A stretch of DNA of 64,000 nt from Steinernema hermaphroditum. Its lineage: Eukaryota > Nematoda > Chromadorea > Rhabditida > Steinernematidae. Each line of letters starts with the position of its first letter. The stretch's first letter is position 1. Location of the stretch: positions 1,426,001 through 1,490,000 of the forward strand of contig CM059622.1 in the NCBI GenBank assembly GCA_030435675.1, written 5' to 3'. Position numbers and translations under genes: made by a program. This document shows, in pieces, positions 1 through 12,126 of this stretch. The notes beneath the pieces are model-generated. The model worked only from the letters and a program-made list of their open reading frames with translations. It searched no databases and was not told the origin of the DNA.

Positions 1-927
1 CGTCGGCGCTTTAAACGTCCGTCGTGGCGGCGAGATCACAGCGTGCCGCATGATTAATTATTATAGTATTGGCGGCGCTGCTCGCTCCAAGAAGCGCCAC
101 TCTCCCGCAGCGGCGTGTAATATATGGTTATGGGATTGGATTGCTGGAGGCGCTCCTCCAAAACAAATGGCGTCGTTGTCGTCGTGGTTTGTGCACGCTG
201 GAGGGCGCAATTCGAATTCGTGGGAGCCGAAAAACGCCGAAGCCGAACTACTGCTGCTGACAATTGATCCGCCGATGAATTGGCGTCCATTAAAGTTTTT
301 GAGGAGGAGGGCGAGGAAGAAGTTTTGCGGTGGAAGGGGAACGGGAAGGGTGTAGGCAAACATGTTCTGGTTTGAGGGTTTGGGGGGTGGTTTAGAACTG
401 TGAATGGGGTCGGTCGAATGGTGACAAGAAAGCCTACCAAAAAGGGACAAGAAGACACATGAATTTATCGGACAGTTTTTGTGGACCACCAGGCTGGCCT
501 TGATGGCCTTTTAAGGCTACCACAAGTAGAAGACAGAGATCATCGGCCCAATTTGATGGCCTGTATAAAGCTGCTCTGAGACTCATCCAAATGTGGGGAT
601 TATCCAAAGGGGAAAAGTGTAGGCAAACTTGTTCTAGTTTGGGGGTTTGGGGAGTGATTTAGAATTGTGATTGGGGGTCGAAAACATGGCAAGAAGACAC
701 ATGAATCTATCGGACAGTTTCGTAGATCATAAAGAAACTTTGATCGCCTGTTTATGACTAGTATCATCCTCATCCAATGTGTTGATTGAGGATGTCATTT
801 TCCACCTCTTCATCTTGTTGCACTGACATTGACAGTATGACACTTGTTTATATCGCGTCAGGACACGATCCTTGATCAGGGTGGACCTTCATCTCCGAAT
901 ACACTGTAACACACCATATAATTTCAG
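1..927. other. Non-coding, probably an intron or upstream part of the Frizzled gene
   Basis: No coding exon could be supported. The open frames near 50-490 on both strands are low in complexity and resemble no family. The stretch holds an imperfect direct repeat: about 350-470 and about 617-720 share the start TGTAGGCAAAC and the block AAGAAGACACATGAAT. Confidence 0.5.
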
Positions 928-3900
928 AACGATCTGCTACGTGGCGGCATGCTACTTCTTCTACTCGCTCCCGTTCCTCAGCCGCTTCTTCTGGTCCATC
1001 GACCGAACCGCCTGCTCCAGCACCCCATCCCTCATTTCGTACCTCATTCACTCCGGCCTGGACAACACCATCTGCGTGGCCACGTTCGTCGTCACCTACT
1101 TCTTCAGCATGGCCGGCAGCCTGTGGTGGATCATGTTGGCGTTCACGTGGTGAGTCGTCTATTTGCTTTGTTGTGCGCGAGGCGATGTCGTCGGAGGTAA
1201 TTGCCTATCGGAGCGCCTCTCGTTCGTTGCCAATCGCAGCCCATTAGGGCGCAACAAGAGGGTGCAGGCGAGTGGGTTTCCTTGGAGAGGGAGAGTGAGA
1301 TGGGGGACCGGCAGAAGTTACAGTAGTGCAGAGATGAGATATACCGTAATGGATCATAGTATCTTTGCAACAGGTATCCTAGCTAATGCGTTTTCAAATC
1401 GAATGATATTGAGTTAACATTATTAAATGTAAGTTTGAAGTATGTCACTGGTACTGGTACGGTATTGGCGCACTTATAAAGCTCAGACTTCGGGGACGGA
1501 TCAGGTAGGGAGCTGAGCCATCATCTACAAACCCTTATCGTTATTTGAATATCAATTAGTTCACGATGCCCTGTAGGCTCTGTAGATCCTTCCCTTGAGT
1601 CCGAGCTTTGCATGATTGCATGAATGACCCTTCTTGTGGCATGTTTCAAATATAAAATCCATGTGCAAACTTTGTAAATGACTACAGCTAGGTGAGTGTA
1701 CTGGAACCCCAAAATGTCATCTGCTTATAACCACACTAGGTCGTGTATATTCCATTCGGAAGATGCATACAAATCAACAATGGTAAAACCCGAATTCTTT
1801 CTTTGAGCGGTTGATCTCAGGGCTACTATCAGACTCATCCAATGTGGGGATTCAGGGGTCTCACGAGCGTGGAATCTTCTTTAGTAAGATGCTTATGGTT
1901 TCCATGTTTTGTTAATCTAAACACTGGTGAGTTCGGAATTCAAGTTTTCTGAGCGATTAAACTACAGTATATGCTATCCGAAGATCGGAGATCAGGGTCC
2001 AGAATTCGATCTTAATCTCATATCGGCACTGCTCTCGTAAACAAACACTGAATGTTATTTACAGCTCCAAGAGCAGCTCTTCCCGGTCGCCGTGCCCCAA
2101 ATTGACCGTTAGCCCGCATAATCACATTGTCGTGCCTCCATTTGTTTTCCCACCGGAACGCGGCGATCTCGCGGCGCTAATGCAATTTGCCGCGCGCTCC
2201 CCGGGGTCGCCGTGACAGAAGCAATTCGAAACGAAGATGTTTTATCGTTTCCGTATGGGGACCATGTGTGCGCGGCGGCGGAGGCGATGCGGGTCGAGGA
2301 TCGAGGAAAATGGGCGAGAGGGACAGGTGCGCGGCGTGCACATAAATTGTAAAACAAAAGACGAATGGTCAGCGGGGGCTGTGGGATTAGGGAGATGGGG
2401 ATGCGAAAAATTGAGTTTTGATAAGGTCTGAGACGTAGGGTGAGTATACATAGACAGGACATGAAGTAAACTACATGGTGGCCCAAAAAGGGATTCTAGA
2501 AAGAAGTCTGGAACGTCATTTCCACGAGCATCCAAGGTTTCTTTCGTTTTTCGCTTTACTTTTTCATTTTCGGACCGATCTCACCATACGATGCTCATGG
2601 AAATGATATTCCAGACCTCTGTCTAGACCGTCTATGTCTTGGAAGGTGTTTGATGATCATCCTCGATGACCAAAATATAAGTTCCCTGCAGTAGAAATTG
2701 TTCAAACAACGAGCCAACAGAAATAGCATTCCAGACAACTGTCAAGATGTCTCTTTTGAGCCATCCTGCATGTATTCACAGCTTTTCGTTTTTTCGAAGT
2801 ACGGCTAAGAAAAGCCCTACAAGTGACCCATCACATTTCAGTAAGTCCTGTGATCCAAAAGGGCAAATCTGTGGCAGAGTAAATCAACCAAGGGAAATTA
2901 GGAGTTGTGCCTAATCGAGCCGTCGGAGCCACCAGAAAGTGGGGATTTTATGTTGGCTCTTCAATCCGTTAGTATTTACACGTGACACAGAATAACTCCA
3001 AGTATTGCGAATTTAGATAAAATAGATCTATAGTAGGTTACCCTTCCTTGGCAACTAACTAAATATTGGCTTTTTCGGGTTTTCGTTCTTGACATCAATG
3101 AACATCGCTTCTGTCATGATGCTCTTTCAAATGGAGAAGAAAGGATCTAGTGATTCATAACGAGTGATCTTCCCCGGTTCTCCATTTAGAATGAGAGCAT
3201 GACTAACGCTCTTATGAACCACTAGATCGTTTAGCTCTGATATGACGGTCAGAAGTCCTCTGAGAACTGGGGACTTTGATTTAAAAAACTGATGAGAGCC
3301 TTGCCTTAAAAGCTACGGTTATCGGATTAGAGAGACGAAGGATTATGGAGCGCTTAGAGCAGATCTAACAATGGAAGTCCCCCATGCGATAGACGCCGAT
3401 TTGGGTGTAATTTTGCGCACTAGAAGAACTTCGGACAGGTCCAGCGAGTATAGAAGGTATAGAAGGGGGTCGATTTCTCCTCCGTTTTTCTAAATTCGTC
3501 GATCTCATCTACTTATCTGATCTCCATTTCGGTTGTTTATCCCGCTCAGTACCGTAACCCACGTCCCCTTCCCTCATTCGCCCTATTTCCCCGCCATAAA
3601 TCACGCCTGATCGCGTCCGTTTCCGCCCGTAAACTAACTAACAACTGTCCAGGTTCCTCTCCGCCGGCCGTAAATGGGTTCCCGAAGGCATCGACGCGTG
3701 TCGCAGCTACCTACACCTGGTCGCGTGGGGAGTGCCGATGCTCCTCACGCTCGCCGTTCTCATTACCCACAAGGTTCGTTAGTTTTATTGTCGTGAGAAA
3801 GTTGGCGAAAGTGAACTTTAGGTCGACGCATCCGAACTGATCGGACTGTGCGGGGTCGGCAACAGCGATCCCTGGATGCTTCTCGGATTCCACATCGCTC

Positions 3901-4596
3901 CGAGGCTCGTTTTTGTCATCGTCGGCAGTTGCTTGATCGTGGCGGGATTCTCGAGCATGTGCCGGGAGAGGGAGGCCTTCCGGAGAAGAGTGAGTTGTCA
4001 AGATTACGGTATCATCGATGAAATGGCGGTTTTCAGGGCACGGACACGTCGAAGCTCGACAAGTTGATGGTTAAGATGGGACTGTTTTCGGCGCTCTATA
4101 TCATTCCTTCAATCATTTTGATTATTTGCGATGCTTACCACATGGCCACGCTCTTCCAGTGGTACCCGCAGACCATCGGATGCAAGGCCCAGGGGGGCGC
4201 CGATCGAGGACATTGCAATCGGCCTATCCATCCTCAGGTACGTACTGGAAGATATCAAGCCCTAACCCCCACCAGATCAGCCCTAAATACGCCTCTTTTC
4301 AGTGGGACCTGTACATGCTGAACCTGGTGATGACCTTTGTCATCGGCTCCTCCACCGGCCTCTGGATCTTTTCGTCGAAAACCTTCCTTTCCTGGCAGCG
4401 CTTCCTCTGCTGCGGCCTCTGCTCCCCACCCCCACCACCGAAGCTCCAGTCGAACGCCGTCGGCCAGGGCCACCCGCTCATCCCCGTGGGAAACCCCCCT
4501 CCTCACCCACCCAACGGCCACTACCTGCCCCTCTCCGTCGCCACTTCGGTTCCCTCCGCGCAACAACACTCGCTGTACCCATCGAAAGTGGTCTAA
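928..4596 (+). CDS. Frizzled family Wnt receptor, 3' half (TM segments and C-tail)
   Basis: Five exons: 928-1149, 3653-3773, 3822-3989, 4037-4237, 4303-4596, joined in frame by GT-AG introns, giving the last 334 residues. This is the seven-helix part of a Wnt receptor at the plasma membrane. The first exon carries the conserved segment ending FFSMAGSLWWIMLAFTW, followed by the next exon's FLSAGRKWVPEGIDA. The last exon has the juxtamembrane KTFLSW (4378-4395), the KTxxxW Dishevelled-binding signature, then a Pro-rich tail ending SKVV. The N-terminal Cys-rich ligand-binding domain and the first transmembrane segment are not seen and should lie to the left. The 2.5 kb intron after the first exon contrasts with the other 47-65 nt introns. 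I cannot say which of the nematode Frizzled paralogues it is. Confidence 0.95.
1150..3652 (+). other. Large intron of the Frizzled gene
   Basis: No further exon was recognised. It contains a mariner-like MITE hairpin (2474-2650), listed separately. Both ends follow the GT-AG rule and restore the Frizzled frame (codon split TG|G). Confidence 0.8.
2474..2650. repeat. Hairpin MITE copy, mariner-like dispersed family
   Basis: Starts with GGTGGCCCAAAAAGGG. An imperfect inverted pair, 2496-2531 and 2591-2626 (both include CTAGA and GTCTGGAA), forms a hairpin. Similar text (CAGACTTCTGTCTAGA with GACCGGTC) recurs at about 19425-19505, 22000-22125 and 40918-41163, so it is a dispersed family. The GGGTGGCC end resembles mariner-type termini, which is an inference. 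Confidence 0.5.
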
Positions 4597-5721
4597 AAGG
4601 CCGTCGGACCAACGGCTGCGCCAACGGATGATCTCGATCGGTGTGCACGGGTATGGAGCACTTTTGAGAATATTTATTAACCGCTTGATGACTTCTGGAA
4701 CTGTGGAACTTGTGTTTACCTCCGATTTTGCGAATTCTTCTGCTTTGTACATATGATATTTAGCACTTGTAGATTGTTTGATAAATGAGTAAAAGTAGGA
4801 TCATGGGATGAGGAACACATCTGAATTTGAAGAAACGTGAACATGCATAATCAACAATGTACGAAGAAGGTAGACACGATCAGTGATTCGTGACGTGAAG
4901 GCCGTTGATTCGGGAAAACATCGTAGAGCTGACAGCGGAGGAAGACGACTCTTCCATTTATGTGTAATGACGAGGAAATGAATTAAAGATCGTTTTGTTC
5001 ATTTCTTTGACCAAATCTGAAAAGATTTATAATGTGACACCATAGCACAATGCGAGGGACTTGGCTGGGGTGGAACATTGCTACACACTGCCGTTCCAAG
5101 TGCTTCGGAATCTTCCAAGCTCCCGCTGTGTAGATGAGAGTGACAGAGAGGCACCACCACGGAAGACGAGGACTGACAACAATTGCATTGCCCCTTTTTA
5201 GGCTACTCTTCAGTATACTTTTGCTTGACGAATACCACATCTTCGGGTTCGATGGTCCACCCTGATTAATTTCTGTTCGTTTTTTTGGTCGATTTTTGAT
5301 AGTGAATCACATATTGATATTGGATTTGATTTTGGATATTCAGTCATCAGGATCACTGTCTATGGGTCATCGTTAGCTCTTCCAAATCTAGATCAAAATC
5401 AAGATGCCATAAGGCTTTGCTTCCGAATACCGTAACCCTCACAAAGGCGCGTTCCCGCAAGCAATGCTTTTTAACCCTCCCTACAGATCTTCATCATCGT
5501 GCTGCTCCGAATAAAAACTATTCTGTGAGCCTCATGGATCGCTTCTTCTCCCGACTCTCTTAGTGGCCCTCTGAATGGTCATTTGGATGATCATTGTAAG
5601 CAGATCCAAAAATCCAGTTACCCAAGTGCGCCTTCCCATAAGCAATGCTCCTGGAGATATTGTCGCATTACATCAAATGAATAAAATGTTCACAGTCCCT
5701 ATCTATGATCAAACTGCAACC
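4597..5721. other. Intergenic
   Basis: Holds the 3'UTR of the Frizzled gene and the upstream region of the F-box-like gene. An in-frame ATG at 5575 precedes the chosen F-box start, but the 49 residues it would add look non-conserved. I see nothing else. Confidence 0.5.
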
Positions 5722-6591
5722 ATGATCAGCTTGTCACCCGATATCCTCTACGAAATCCTCAAGAACGCTTCAAAATCGGACCTGAAGAACCTGGTGCGTA
5801 GCGTTCAAGATTGGGACCACATCATCGAAAGCGTGCTGAAGACAAAGTCGAAGTTCGGAGCGAAAGTCTCTTTCGAGAAAGACCCCAAATTCTTCTTCTA
5901 CGACGAGGCATCGTCTGGGATTCGTCCAAAAGAAGAGCACTATGCTGATCTCTCCGATAGCCAGAAAACGAAGCTTGGCGATCTACGTGTGGTCAGCGAC
6001 TCCAGGATGTCGGACCACTTCAGAGTAGGTCACTTGGATGACCTGAATAAGTCCGTTCCAAAATTCGACCTCCAGTTCCGCACGTTGGTCGTCTTCGGCT
6101 ATAAGGGCTTCCTCCATGAGCTCCCAAGGGCTTTCCCGGTCAATTTTGAGGAGATCAAAGTCTGCTGTTCCAGCGTGAGCAGGATATTCTCCATTCCACC
6201 GACGGTCAAGAAGCTAACCCTGGAGAGCGTGAACCTATCGCAAGCGGCCGAGCTTCGCGTATCCTTCTTCCTTCTCGACCACGCCTGGGAAACGGTCGAA
6301 CTGTTCGGCCTGAATTCGCATCTACACTACGGTCTTGACGTGAGGATAGTGGAGACATGGATGACGGCTAAGAACCCCCAGCTCAAGAAGTACACCTGCG
6401 GATGGCGACCGAAAGGTGGATGGAACTATGTGCTTCTCGATTTGCTCCGCCTCGGAAAGCAGACTCCCGATGGATCGATTGTCGTTGGGCACAAGAAGGC
6501 AAAGAAGGCCCTGCGGATCTGGACGGCCAAGGGCCAGGACTTGGTGGTGAGAGGACAGGAAAGGATTGTGATAGAGTCGTTTGATCTGTGA
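5722..6591 (+). CDS. F-box-like protein (putative SCF substrate adaptor)
   Basis: Single open exon of 289 residues from the ATG at 5722; the frame stays open back to an ATG at 5575, which is the alternative start. The N-terminus (residues 1-45, beginning MISLSPDILYEILKNASK) has the hydrophobic spacing of an F-box, which binds SKP1 in SCF ubiquitin ligases. The remaining 240 residues have the Leu/Phe-rich pattern of the poorly conserved F-box-associated domains that are expanded in nematodes and bind substrate. AATAAA lies at 6610, 19 nt after the stop. A SKP1-related gene follows 2.6 kb downstream on the other strand. The F-box match is by pattern only, so a different small leucine-rich protein is possible. 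Confidence 0.6.
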   Translation: MISLSPDILYEILKNASKSDLKNLVRSVQDWDHIIESVLKTKSKFGAKVSFEKDPKFFFYDEASSGIRPKEEHYADLSDSQKTKLGDLRVVSDSRMSDHFRVGHLDDLNKSVPKFDLQFRTLVVFGYKGFLHELPRAFPVNFEEIKVCCSSVSRIFSIPPTVKKLTLESVNLSQAAELRVSFFLLDHAWETVELFGLNSHLHYGLDVRIVETWMTAKNPQLKKYTCGWRPKGGWNYVLLDLLRLGKQTPDGSIVVGHKKAKKALRIWTAKGQDLVVRGQERIVIESFDL

Positions 6592-9196
6592 GCTGATGGT
6601 TTGCAAGAAAATAAAACAGTGTTTCTTGATGTCATGGGGTCAAGGGTGTGTAGCGAGAATTAGGCAGAAGGAAGTAGAGCCTATAAGCGGGACTACAGAT
6701 GAGAGACGACAAAGACACAGTAGAAAAAGGAGCCAAGAAGGACCTGAAGAGATCCAAATATCTCATAGAGCCACTTTTTTCTTCTGCTTTGTGAGCGCTA
6801 CCGTAATCCACGCTCAAAACAACGTTTCGTTTCATTTCCACCCCATTAGCGCAATCGTCACCATAGGCGCCAGTCGCATTCCAGGCATGAGAACAACTGG
6901 TTATTGTTTGTTTATGGCGCGTGGAAACGGTTCACGAATGGGTGCGTCCATGGTGGGGGAAAGCGATTAGATTCTAGGTCAGACGAGTTCCGAGACGAAT
7001 ACACCAGAAACAATACTATTTTTCAACTTCAAGTTCAAGCCTAACCCCAAAGTCTCTTGTGCACGAACACCGAACATCTTAAATCCACTTTGAACTGATA
7101 GAGTTTGGGCTACCCCTTTGAACGATGTTCACCCATCCAATCCGCCATTCAGCTTCTAGGTAAAGCCAAAGTATATGTCTCTCTCAACCAGTGATGCCAA
7201 CGTGTCCGCCGACAAAAAAGCTAGGGCACATTTCAAGAGTTCAACTTCAAGAGCGGTTTTGAGAAAAACCAAACGGTACAGAAGCCGCTCTTATCCTTAT
7301 GAATATTTTTATTTAATGAGCTTTTAAAGAAGGGAAAAATCCCACATTGGAGAAAGGCGATCAGAAGTTGAAAATGCACTAGGTGCCCAGATAAAGGGGA
7401 ATGTAATTGTAGCCCACTGTTGGCGGACTCGTCGGGATCACTTTCTGTGACATCCTTACATTATAAATCTTTTGAGACTTGGTTGAAGCAGCGAGCGAAG
7501 CATTTCTGTGGACAGATAAGCATCCAAAAGTTGATGGAACCAGGAAGTCGTCCTTGAACGGAACCTCATCAAGTTGGAATCACTTTCTGTGGTCCAGAAG
7601 GGATGTCACAAAGTGTTCACCTAAGGCGTCGCAGCAAATCCTTCTTTACAGTTTTTTTTAGTTTTTTTTTCAGTGTCTTCCTTGCAGGTATAGCCATTTT
7701 GGTCCTCTAAACACTTCTATACACGTGCCAGAAGCCGGAGCCTGAACAAAACCAATAGTCATGATGTGCGCAAGGCCTGCTAGTGGTAGAGTATTGAGGA
7801 GAATTCAGAGTCTGTGAGTCACAAACTGCATTCGAACGGCAGAATAGAACCCTAGGAGAGCTCCATTTGCGAAGAGAGTGTCTACAATGTCCTCTTTTCC
7901 GTCTCGCGATTTCAGGTCTCCTCATCTGAACTTTCTCAGATTAGGAGTCGCTCAGAGAGTCCAACAGCCATTTACGTTTCCACTTAACCGCCTTCTCTAA
8001 TTACCTCAAAGCGCGCCTCTCGGCCAGGTGCGACATGTGTCAAACAGTAATCCGCCGCGCCTCAAAGGTCATTAACGCCAATAATCTCAAATTGTCGCGT
8101 GTTCCCTTCCCGTTGACCTCGTCACCTGGCGTCTTACAAGTAGGCTTCGTCCATGTCAGGGCTCGTATAATTGCAGCAGGACTAAAGAATCGAGGTTAAA
8201 GAACAAAATAAATCTTCCAAAATGTGATATTGGTGTCGGCTATTACTGAAATGGATATCCTGATGGGGTCGTTATCCCCAGCTGATGGATGGCGCCGAAT
8301 AAAAAAACCGCCTTAGAATGGCTCGGAGGCAATGGGTGGTAAACAGAGCAGATTTATGTGGGATAAAGCAAACTTCTGGAGCTGACATCTACTGACAGAG
8401 AGAATGTGCCATAAATAATGGTTATTGGATTGCTAAGGATAGGAGCTGTGGAGATTTGGTTATTAGCAAACAAACGGTCACTTCAAGCACGTTCTCTGCG
8501 GACCTGATTCTCATTCTGAACCCTGATTGTTAAAATACTGTTGAAACTACATGTTGAGGCTGTTCTAAGGAAATCACTTCAAGTGATAAGAGCCGATTGC
8601 GCTGAGGTGGGACGAATTGGGTGAAGGTTGGTATCAGGGCTATGCGAGTTTCGACTTTCGTAGTTTCGAGGCCTTTTTTGAGTTTCAAGTTCCGAGTTTT
8701 CGACGAAACTCAACTCGAAGCTCGCCGTGGTCCTGCCACTGTGATTTTATGCCACACACGATGATTTTCACCGCTACAAGCGCCGCAGAAGGCAAATATT
8801 CCACCTACCGTACACATGTAGACTTGGTTAGAGCTCAGGTTTCTGATCCATAAGATTCCTGTTTCAATGTTCTCATAACACTCTCTTCTATCTATGTTAC
8901 TGTCGTCATCCGCAAATGGCGACATCAGAGGAAATCACTCAGAAAAGTCGAAAATTGAACCAAAAACATTTTTTGAATGAATGCTTTGCGTTGTATCGTT
9001 TTTCATTATGTTATGTCATTTCTGCCGTCAATCTGTCCATCATTAATTTATCTAGACCAGGGGAGGAGGTTAACATATCACGTCAGAAAAGTGTCCTCAT
9101 ATCGATACTCTGAAGAACTAGGTCATAATTGTATAATGCATAAACTTGTTTATTTTAACGTATACACATAGCTGAAATCATCTCGACCTATTCTTC
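6592..9196. other. Intergenic, no gene recognised
   Basis: Holds AATAAA of the F-box-like gene (6610-6615) and, at the right end, the reverse-strand poly(A) signal (TTTATT, 9149-9154) of the SKP1-like gene. The short open frames here show no family resemblance, splice structure or repeats. Confidence 0.5.
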
Positions 9197-9865
9197 TTAT
9201 GGTGGAGCGCTGCCCTCGCCGGCTTCGACTCCTTGACCCTCCCCGGCTCCTTCCCGGGCCTGTTGCGATGTTCCAGGCTGGTCGGCGTCTATGCGCTCTC
9301 GCTTCTCGGCCGACTGTCCATCGTCGTTGTCTTCGCCTTGGTCGTCGGCGGCGGTTTTGCGCTCGTCCTTCTTGAGGGGAATCTCCAGCCACGAGGACAT
9401 CTCCTCGGCCGTCTTGCCCTCCAAGTTGTTGGCCGTGTACTTCACCAGCGCGTCGATCAGGTCGGGCATGTCGAGGAAGTAGGCGGCGTTGATGACGTCG
9501 GCCAGCTTCTTGCGCGGATTCTGCTGGTCGAAGAGCTCGACGTCCTCCTTGGCAACGTTCCGGTTGAAGCGGTGGATCTGACGGTCCTCGTCGGAGCGCG
9601 GCGCCTCGTCGGCGTGCAGGCGGCACCACTCAACGATGCACTCGAGGGCGTCGCCACCCACGGACGGCAACGGAACCGGCTGGCTCTCCATCGCCTCCTC
9701 TGAGTCGAGGCCCAGGTCCGCGATCATCGTCTGCAGCATGGCCGCCTTCTTGACGTCTTTGAGCGGAAAGAGGAACTCCTTGTCGTCCAGAGAGCGCAGC
9801 TTCAGGTTGCCCTCAACGGGAACCGACTCGGCGGGGACGGCGGATTCGGCGGAGGTCGAAGCCAT
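9197..9865 (-). CDS. SKP1-related protein (SCF ubiquitin ligase core), divergent C-tail
   Basis: Single-exon gene of 222 residues from the ATG at 9865, preferred over in-frame upstream codons because conservation begins just after it. SKP1 bridges cullin and F-box proteins. The BTB/POZ part is clear (LRSLDDKEFLFPL, then PVPLPSVGGDALECIVEWC), followed by LADVINAAYFLDMPDLIDAL and NNLEGKTAEEMSSWLEI, the conserved SKP1 core. After that core, where SKP1 proteins normally have a short helix ending near a Trp-Cys pair that packs on the F-box, this protein has about 60 residues of Lys, Asp, Glu, Gly and Gln. It therefore looks like one of the divergent nematode SKP1-related (skr) proteins. High codon GC suggests good expression. 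Poly(A) signal on the reverse strand near 9149. Confidence 0.88.
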   Translation of the reverse strand: MASTSAESAVPAESVPVEGNLKLRSLDDKEFLFPLKDVKKAAMLQTMIADLGLDSEEAMESQPVPLPSVGGDALECIVEWCRLHADEAPRSDEDRQIHRFNRNVAKEDVELFDQQNPRKKLADVINAAYFLDMPDLIDALVKYTANNLEGKTAEEMSSWLEIPLKKDERKTAADDQGEDNDDGQSAEKRERIDADQPGTSQQAREGAGEGQGVEAGEGSAPP

Positions 9866-10213
9866 GGCGGTTGATGGGATGGATCTGGTGACGATGCGTG
9901 GCTGAAGCCATCTATTTACGGGATTCGCGGTGATGCGTTTCCATTCACTTTGCATTGCAACACCCGAAGGCATCGCACAGTGGTTAGGGAGAGTGGAAAG
10001 AGGAGCTCAAAGAGGTTAGAGGTTACTCCAATCTGAAAAAGATGGACCTGTCCGAATTAGGATCTTCTCTGTTATGGGTATATAGCACTCGCATAGTTCG
10101 ATGTGACTACGAGCTGCCCCCTTTGATAATGCGACGTCGGCACTTCCAATATGCCATGAAAATGAAATAATCGAAGAGAAGATCAAATTTATACAGTATA
10201 CTCAGGGCCACAG
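9866..10213. other. Intergenic
   Basis: Upstream region of the SKP1-like gene and 3' flank of the small membrane-protein gene. No signal recognised. Confidence 0.4.
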
Positions 10214-10779
10214 TTAAGAATCCATTCCACAAACGGTCATTTGGCAGTCGGTCAGGCCGACGTCGTCGTCGAATTGGTCCAATTTCTTCATCTGTGGTTG
10301 GATGACGGCGAAGTAGAAGGCCCTAAAAGCAGCTAGTCCAAGCGAACGATCTAATCAGTTACATACGTTTCCACGGCGACTATCAACCAAGTCACTTTGA
10401 CGAACAACGGAATGGTGTTCTTGTCGTCAGGATCTATTCTTTTGGCCTAAAGTAGATGCCAATCATCGTAATCTCAAATCTTAAGGGAAATTTCGCTTTC
10501 AATGCAAGGACTCAACATTTTGAATCCGAACTCTATTTGCACATACATACCTTAACTTTGAGAGATTTCTGCAGTCCAAAGCTAAAATGTCTCTCCCAGG
10601 CGTTTGACGAAGACAAACATCTAGAAATCGATATTATTCTGGCCACAATCTCAAAATAAAACCTTCTAAACAACAAGCGAAGACGTGCAGTCGTCAAAGA
10701 GAACATGATCGAGAGCGGAACGGTCCCATTTGGTGGGTCGTCGGTTCGCCGGTGACCCTAACGCCTTTCCCGCCAACAT
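10214..10779 (-). CDS. Small single-TM protein, paralogue of the 12.1-12.5 kb gene
   Basis: Proposed exons on the reverse strand: 10779-10685, 10620-10551, 10446-10367, 10322-10214, about 117 residues. The last three exons are joined by good GTATGT donors and TAG acceptors. Exon 1, starting MLAGKALGSP, is weaker because its donor would be GTCTTC. The C-terminal half has one hydrophobic segment (VKVTWLIVAVETAFYFAVIQ) followed by PQMKK and an acidic tail. The same W-L...FY...PQ.KK pattern, interrupted by an intron at the same place and phase, occurs in the gene at 12127-12538, so the two are paralogues. The length, basic N-terminus and single membrane helix would suit a small mitochondrial or ER membrane protein, but I do not recognise the family. 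Confidence 0.55.
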
Positions 10780-12126
10780 CGATGTCGCCCATATGATCTC
10801 GCTGCAGTGATACAATGGGGCACCTTCGTCGATGGGAATGTTGTCAAATCTCTCTTTTTTTGACATGCGATTGTTAAAGGCGATGATAATCGCACACACG
10901 GGATGGGAAAGGTTGATCGGGGTTATGAATGTGCGCTTCCATGTGGATCCTCCATGGACATGATCTTCGTTTGATTTACGCTGTTTTCAAAATACTGAAA
11001 TACGATTTTCACTCTGAATATTAGCTCAATAGCAAATTTCATTGTTTAATTTGGTATCCCATCATGACTGACTCGTTTTGACGCGAGCATGGCCATACAA
11101 CTACCCAACTAGGAGTACGACCGTAATTCCAACATCACCTTGTAAATGAGAACGTCGCCACCGCCCAACTTCCCTGCGCCGTCAAATGAAGCCGAAGTTC
11201 TAGATAAATTGCATGTTCAACTACATAAATGAAGCAAATTAGTGTAAGTCTAGTCTACAGACTAGTTTCAACCGGTCCACAAACTCACGAAACCGTGAAT
11301 GACCATAATTAAACCTTGTGATCGATGCATTCTTATCTGCGGGGAAGCCGATATTGTGTTCATTTGCCACTACTGGATGCCGGAGGCTAATCAGCAAGAG
11401 GGCCTCGTGGCGCAATGGATAACGCGTCGGTCTACGGAACCGAAGATTGCAGGTTCGAATCCTGCCGAGGTCGAAATTTTTCTTTTCTTGTGAGGGCTGT
11501 AAACCTTCTTCTTTGGCTTGATTATTTGGCCTTTCGGTGCCGTTGAATATGGTTTGTTTCGATCCACGTGTTTCCCATTGGGAAGGCATAATGAACACCT
11601 TCTTTATCGTATCTACTCAAAACAACTTAAACAACTCAAAGTTCCCCATTTATACACGTCCCCTCTTATCGTTGAACGGCTGCCAAACCTCATCTGAAGT
11701 GCACCCGATGTTGTATATGCTTCCCCCTCATCGCAAAACGGCTTTCTATAGTGTTCTTCGATTTTGATCTTCTCTGTGCATCTCTTTGTCTGTCAATATG
11801 ATGCCTCTGCTGGTCATAAATGTGATCAAAAAAGTAACTCTTTCAGCATATCTCTCTTTATGTCACGAATCCTGTCTCCGCTCAAGCAAACTGAAGCGTT
11901 TGCCGTACAAACTGTCCGCTATTCTCACTACGGTTCACTGCACCCCACCCAAATCACTCTCTTATCTATCAAGGGTTACGTTCGTTTTTGAACTTTTATG
12001 TCTTATTATCGCGCCTCTTCTGCTCGATTTGTCTTGTACAGTGTACTTTATTGAACGACTGTACATTGTACAGATAGATATAACTACACGTATTTACATC
12101 GATAAGTCCATGTGCCATTGTCTCCC
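10780..12126. other. Intergenic with a tRNA gene
   Basis: Apart from the tRNA-Arg, this AT-rich stretch holds nothing I can support. A reverse-strand frame at 10780-10960 stays open but is not needed for the gene model. Confidence 0.4.
11401..11473 (+). tRNA. tRNA-Arg (anticodon ACG)
   Basis: 73 nt cloverleaf. Acceptor stem GGCCTCG pairs with CGAGGTC (one G-U). The anticodon stem TCGGT/ACCGA encloses CTACGGA, giving anticodon ACG. The T arm GCAGG-TTCGAAT-CCTGC is perfect, and A and B boxes are canonical. No intron. Intact and probably functional. Confidence 0.97.

Noticed and set aside
54..489. Overlapping open frames at the left edge
   Set aside because: Compositionally biased (Pro, Ser, Phe), mutually overlapping on both strands, and inside what is probably a Frizzled intron or upstream region.
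9150..9703. Arg-rich and Val/Leu-rich open frames overlapping the SKP1-like gene
   Set aside because: Shadows of a GC-rich coding exon in other frames; the SKP1 frame carries recognisable conserved blocks.
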